Program-made: the position numbers and the translations under genes | The notes under the pieces: model-generated | What the model saw: only the letters and a program-made list of their open reading frames with translations | What the model was told of the DNA's origin: nothing | The model's database searches: none | Shown: positions 62,105-64,000 of the stretch, piece by piece | Position numbering within the stretch: position 1 is the first letter of the stretch | Layout: each line of letters starts with the position of its first letter | Assembly (NCBI RefSeq): GCF_010729665.1 | Contig: NZ_AP022610.1 | Coordinates: forward strand, 1,240,001 to 1,304,000 | DNA: 64,000 nucleotides | Source of the DNA: Mycolicibacterium madagascariense | GTDB taxonomy: Bacteria; Actinomycetota; Actinomycetes; Mycobacteriales; Mycobacteriaceae | Direction of reading: 5' to 3'

Positions 62105-62599
62105 ATGCGAATCGACTGGCCAGGCGTGCTCCTCGACCTGCTCAACACCACGCCCGTCGTCGACGGTTCGGCGACCGACTACCTGGCCACCGACGCGTCA
62201 ACCCGGAAATGGCTGGCCCTTCGCGACGGCGCCGACGAACGACCGGACACCGTTCGCCAGCTGCGCGACGACCTCCAGCAGGTGGTGCGTGGGCAGTTGC
62301 CGGCCGAGGTCCTCAACCGCTACCTCACGGCAGTGCGCCAGGTGCCGAAGGTGCACGCGGACGGGCTGGACTGGGACATCGGGGTCTCGGCCGACTGGTG
62401 CGCGCGGGTCGTCTTGGCGTGGGGCGAACTGCAGAACACGCGACCCGGGCGGCTGCGCTCCTGCGCGAACGACGAATGTCAGCTGTTCCTCATCGACCGC
62501 AGCCGCGGCGGCACCGGTCGCTGGTGCTCCATGAGTGAGTGCGGCAACCGCATGAAGGCGCGTCGGCACTACAGCCGGACGACCCGCGCGGACACCTGA
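62105..62599 (+). CDS. CGNR zinc-finger transcriptional regulator
   Basis: 164 residues from the ATG at 62105. N-terminal ABATE-type domain (VLLDLLNTTP) and C-terminal zinc finger RSCANDECQLFLIDRS ... RWCSMSECGNRMKARRHY. Divergent from the hydrolase gene; the GGTTAG half-sites between them are likely its binding sites. A second CGNR gene at 25377 sits in the same way beside an EamA exporter. Confidence 0.87.
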   Translation: MRIDWPGVLLDLLNTTPVVDGSATDYLATDASTRKWLALRDGADERPDTVRQLRDDLQQVVRGQLPAEVLNRYLTAVRQVPKVHADGLDWDIGVSADWCARVVLAWGELQNTRPGRLRSCANDECQLFLIDRSRGGTGRWCSMSECGNRMKARRHYSRTTRADT

Positions 62600-62671
62600 C
62601 CTCGGTTGCGACCGTGCGTTGCCATCGCGTTCACAGGTGGCCGCGTCATCGCACGACGTAACGTAGGCCCG

Positions 62672-64000
62672 GTGCGGTACTACTACTCGGCAGACGACAT
62701 CCGCGCCGCAGAGGCCCCGCTGCTGGAGAGCCTGCCCGACGGCGTCCTCATGCGCCGGGCGGCGTTCGGTCTGGCCGGCGCGATCGCCAAGGAATTGCAC
62801 GCCCGCACCGGTGGCATCGCCGGTCGCCGGGTGTGCGCGGTGGTCGGATCCGGCGACAACGGTGGCGACGCGCTCTGGGCCGCGACGTTCCTGCGTCGCC
62901 GCGGCGTCACCGCGTCGGCGCTGGTGCTCAACCCGGAGAAGGTGCATGCCGCCGGGCTGGCCGCCTTCATCGGGGCGGGTGGTCGCATCGTCCAAAGTGT
63001 GCCTACGACAACCGAATTGGTGATCGACGGAGTCGTCGGCATCTCCGCCAAGGGAGCGCTGCGGCCCGACGCCGAGCAGGTCTTCGCCGACGTCGACGCC
63101 GCGGGTCTGCCCGTCGTCGCGGTCGACCTGCCCAGCGGGATGGACGTCGCGACCGGCGCCGCTGACGGTCCCCACGTCCACGCCGCGCTGACCGTCACGT
63201 TCGGCGGGCTCAAACCCGTTCATGCGCTGGGTGATTGCGGCCGGGTCGAGCTGATCGACATCGGACTCGACCTGCCGGACACCGATCTGGTGGGCCTCGA
63301 GACGGCCGACGTCGCCGCGCGGTGGCCCACACCGGGGCCCACGGACGACAAGTACACCCAGGGCGTCACCGGGGTGCTCGCCGGCTCCTCGACCTACCCC
63401 GGCGCCGCGATCCTCTGCACCGGCGCCGCCGTCGCCGCCACGTCGGGCATGGTGCGCTACGCGGGAACCGCTGCGGCAGAGGTGGTCTCGCACTGGCCCG
63501 AGGTGATCGCGACGTCGTCGGCCGAGGACGCCGGGCGCGTGCAGGCGTGGGTCGTCGGCCCCGGCGTCGGCACCGACGACGCCGGAGAGGGGGCGCTGCG
63601 ATTCGCGCTGGCGACCGATCTGCCCGTCGTCGTCGACGCCGACGCGCTGACCGTCCTGTCCTCCCACCCCGACCTCGTCGCCGACCGCGCGGCGCCCACC
63701 GTATTGACCCCGCATGCAGGGGAATTCGCCCGACTCGCCGGCCATCCGCCCGGTGAGGACCGGGTGGGCGCCGCCCGCGGGCTCGCCGCGGACTTCGGGG
63801 CCGCGGTCCTGCTGAAGGGCAACGTCACCGTCGTCGCCGAACCCGGCGGCATGACCTATCTCAACCCGGCGGGCCAGTCGTGGGCGGCGACGGCGGGGTC
63901 GGGCGACGTGCTGTCGGGCATCATCGGCAGCCTGGTCGCGTCGGGGCTGCCCACGGGTGAGGCCGCGGCGATGGCCGCGTTCGTGCATGCCCGCGCCGCA
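62672..64000 (+). CDS. nnrD: Bifunctional NAD(P)HX epimerase/dehydratase, cut by window end
   Basis: 443 residues are in frame from the GTG at 62672 to the window end; M. tuberculosis Rv3433c has 473, so about 30 are missing. The N-terminal YjeF_N epimerase domain has VVGSGDNGGDALWAA, VIDGVVGISAKGAL and VAVDLPSGMD; the C-terminal carbohydrate kinase-like dehydratase domain has DDKYTQGVTGVLAGSS, VVGPGVGTDDAGEG, VVDADALTVLS, LTPHAGEFARLAG, VLLKGNVTVVA and AATAGSGDVLSGIIG. It repairs hydrated NAD(P)H. Confidence 0.94.
   Translation, partial: MRYYYSADDIRAAEAPLLESLPDGVLMRRAAFGLAGAIAKELHARTGGIAGRRVCAVVGSGDNGGDALWAATFLRRRGVTASALVLNPEKVHAAGLAAFIGAGGRIVQSVPTTTELVIDGVVGISAKGALRPDAEQVFADVDAAGLPVVAVDLPSGMDVATGAADGPHVHAALTVTFGGLKPVHALGDCGRVELIDIGLDLPDTDLVGLETADVAARWPTPGPTDDKYTQGVTGVLAGSSTYPGAAILCTGAAVAATSGMVRYAGTAAAEVVSHWPEVIATSSAEDAGRVQAWVVGPGVGTDDAGEGALRFALATDLPVVVDADALTVLSSHPDLVADRAAPTVLTPHAGEFARLAGHPPGEDRVGAARGLAADFGAAVLLKGNVTVVAEPGGMTYLNPAGQSWAATAGSGDVLSGIIGSLVASGLPTGEAAAMAAFVHARAA

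Noticed and set aside
1..64000. tRNA, rRNA, insertion sequences, integrases or phage attachment sites
   Set aside because: None recognised on either strand; the HNH 13E12-type gene is the only mobility-associated family, without visible element ends.

Overview
The window looks like a chromosome segment of a fast-growing mycobacterium (Mycolicibacterium or a close relative). GC content is high and GTG/TTG starts and 4-bp stop/start overlaps are frequent. Mycobacterial marker genes include SigC, CtpB, a CtpC/PacL1 pair, cutinases, a complete ESX-4 locus and a 13E12-type HNH protein. The order cutinase - eccB4/mycP4/eccD4/eccC4 - Rv3446c-like - esxU - esxT - rplM - rpsI - glmM ... glmS ... nnrD/E follows the M. 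tuberculosis Rv3452-Rv3433c neighbourhood, with two large extra blocks.

Block 1 (about 0.9-23.5 kb) is a dense metal-homeostasis district lying between cutinase genes of the same orientation. It starts with the ECF sigma factor gene sigC, divergent from the copper ATPase gene ctpB. CopD/CtaG, PepSY and Met-rich DUF5134 membrane proteins and a zinc-finger anti-sigma-like protein follow. Next come znuA and the zinc-independent ribosomal proteins L28, L33, S14, S18 and L31, all with Zur-type operators; then CopC-CopD and YcnI, a cobalamin riboswitch in front of a Ni/Co permease, a beta-propeller lipoprotein, the amidase Ami1 and an HExxH peptidase. The block ends with smtB-zur, the exporter CtpC with PacL1, and znuC-znuB.

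The middle (23.6-38.1 kb) is the conserved core: a cutinase, an EamA exporter with a divergent CGNR regulator, ESX-4 (EccB4, MycP4, EccD4, EccC4, Rv3446c-like, EsxU, EsxT; no EccE seen), L13/S9 and phosphoglucosamine mutase.

Block 2 (38.1-59.2 kb) is inserted between glmM and glmS. It holds a glycerol/diol system: glycerol kinase, MTA/SAH nucleosidase, a GlcG/HbpS-like protein, a GlpF-type aquaporin, a NarL/LuxR regulator, a FhuF-type 2Fe-2S protein, a B12-dependent glycerol/diol dehydratase in the permuted order small-large-medium, both reactivase subunits, and a GAF regulator. Three promoters in this block (glpK, luxR, dehydratase) share one architecture: TGCAAC-N5-TGCAAC-N11-(-10). This is the most striking unexplained signal and suggests a self-regulated LuxR regulon. 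Then follow an EspC-like/ESX-associated pair, a LysR regulator, an HNH protein with a long acidic linker, an SDR lacking the usual Tyr/Lys, an F420-type oxidoreductase, an MFS transporter and a hydrolase lacking the usual Ser.

The right end (59.2-64.0 kb) has glmS, an Asp-nucleophile alpha/beta hydrolase divergent from a second CGNR regulator, and a truncated-by-window NAD(P)HX repair gene. I saw no tRNA, rRNA, insertion sequence, integrase or CRISPR array. All family calls are from reading the sequence, without database searches.
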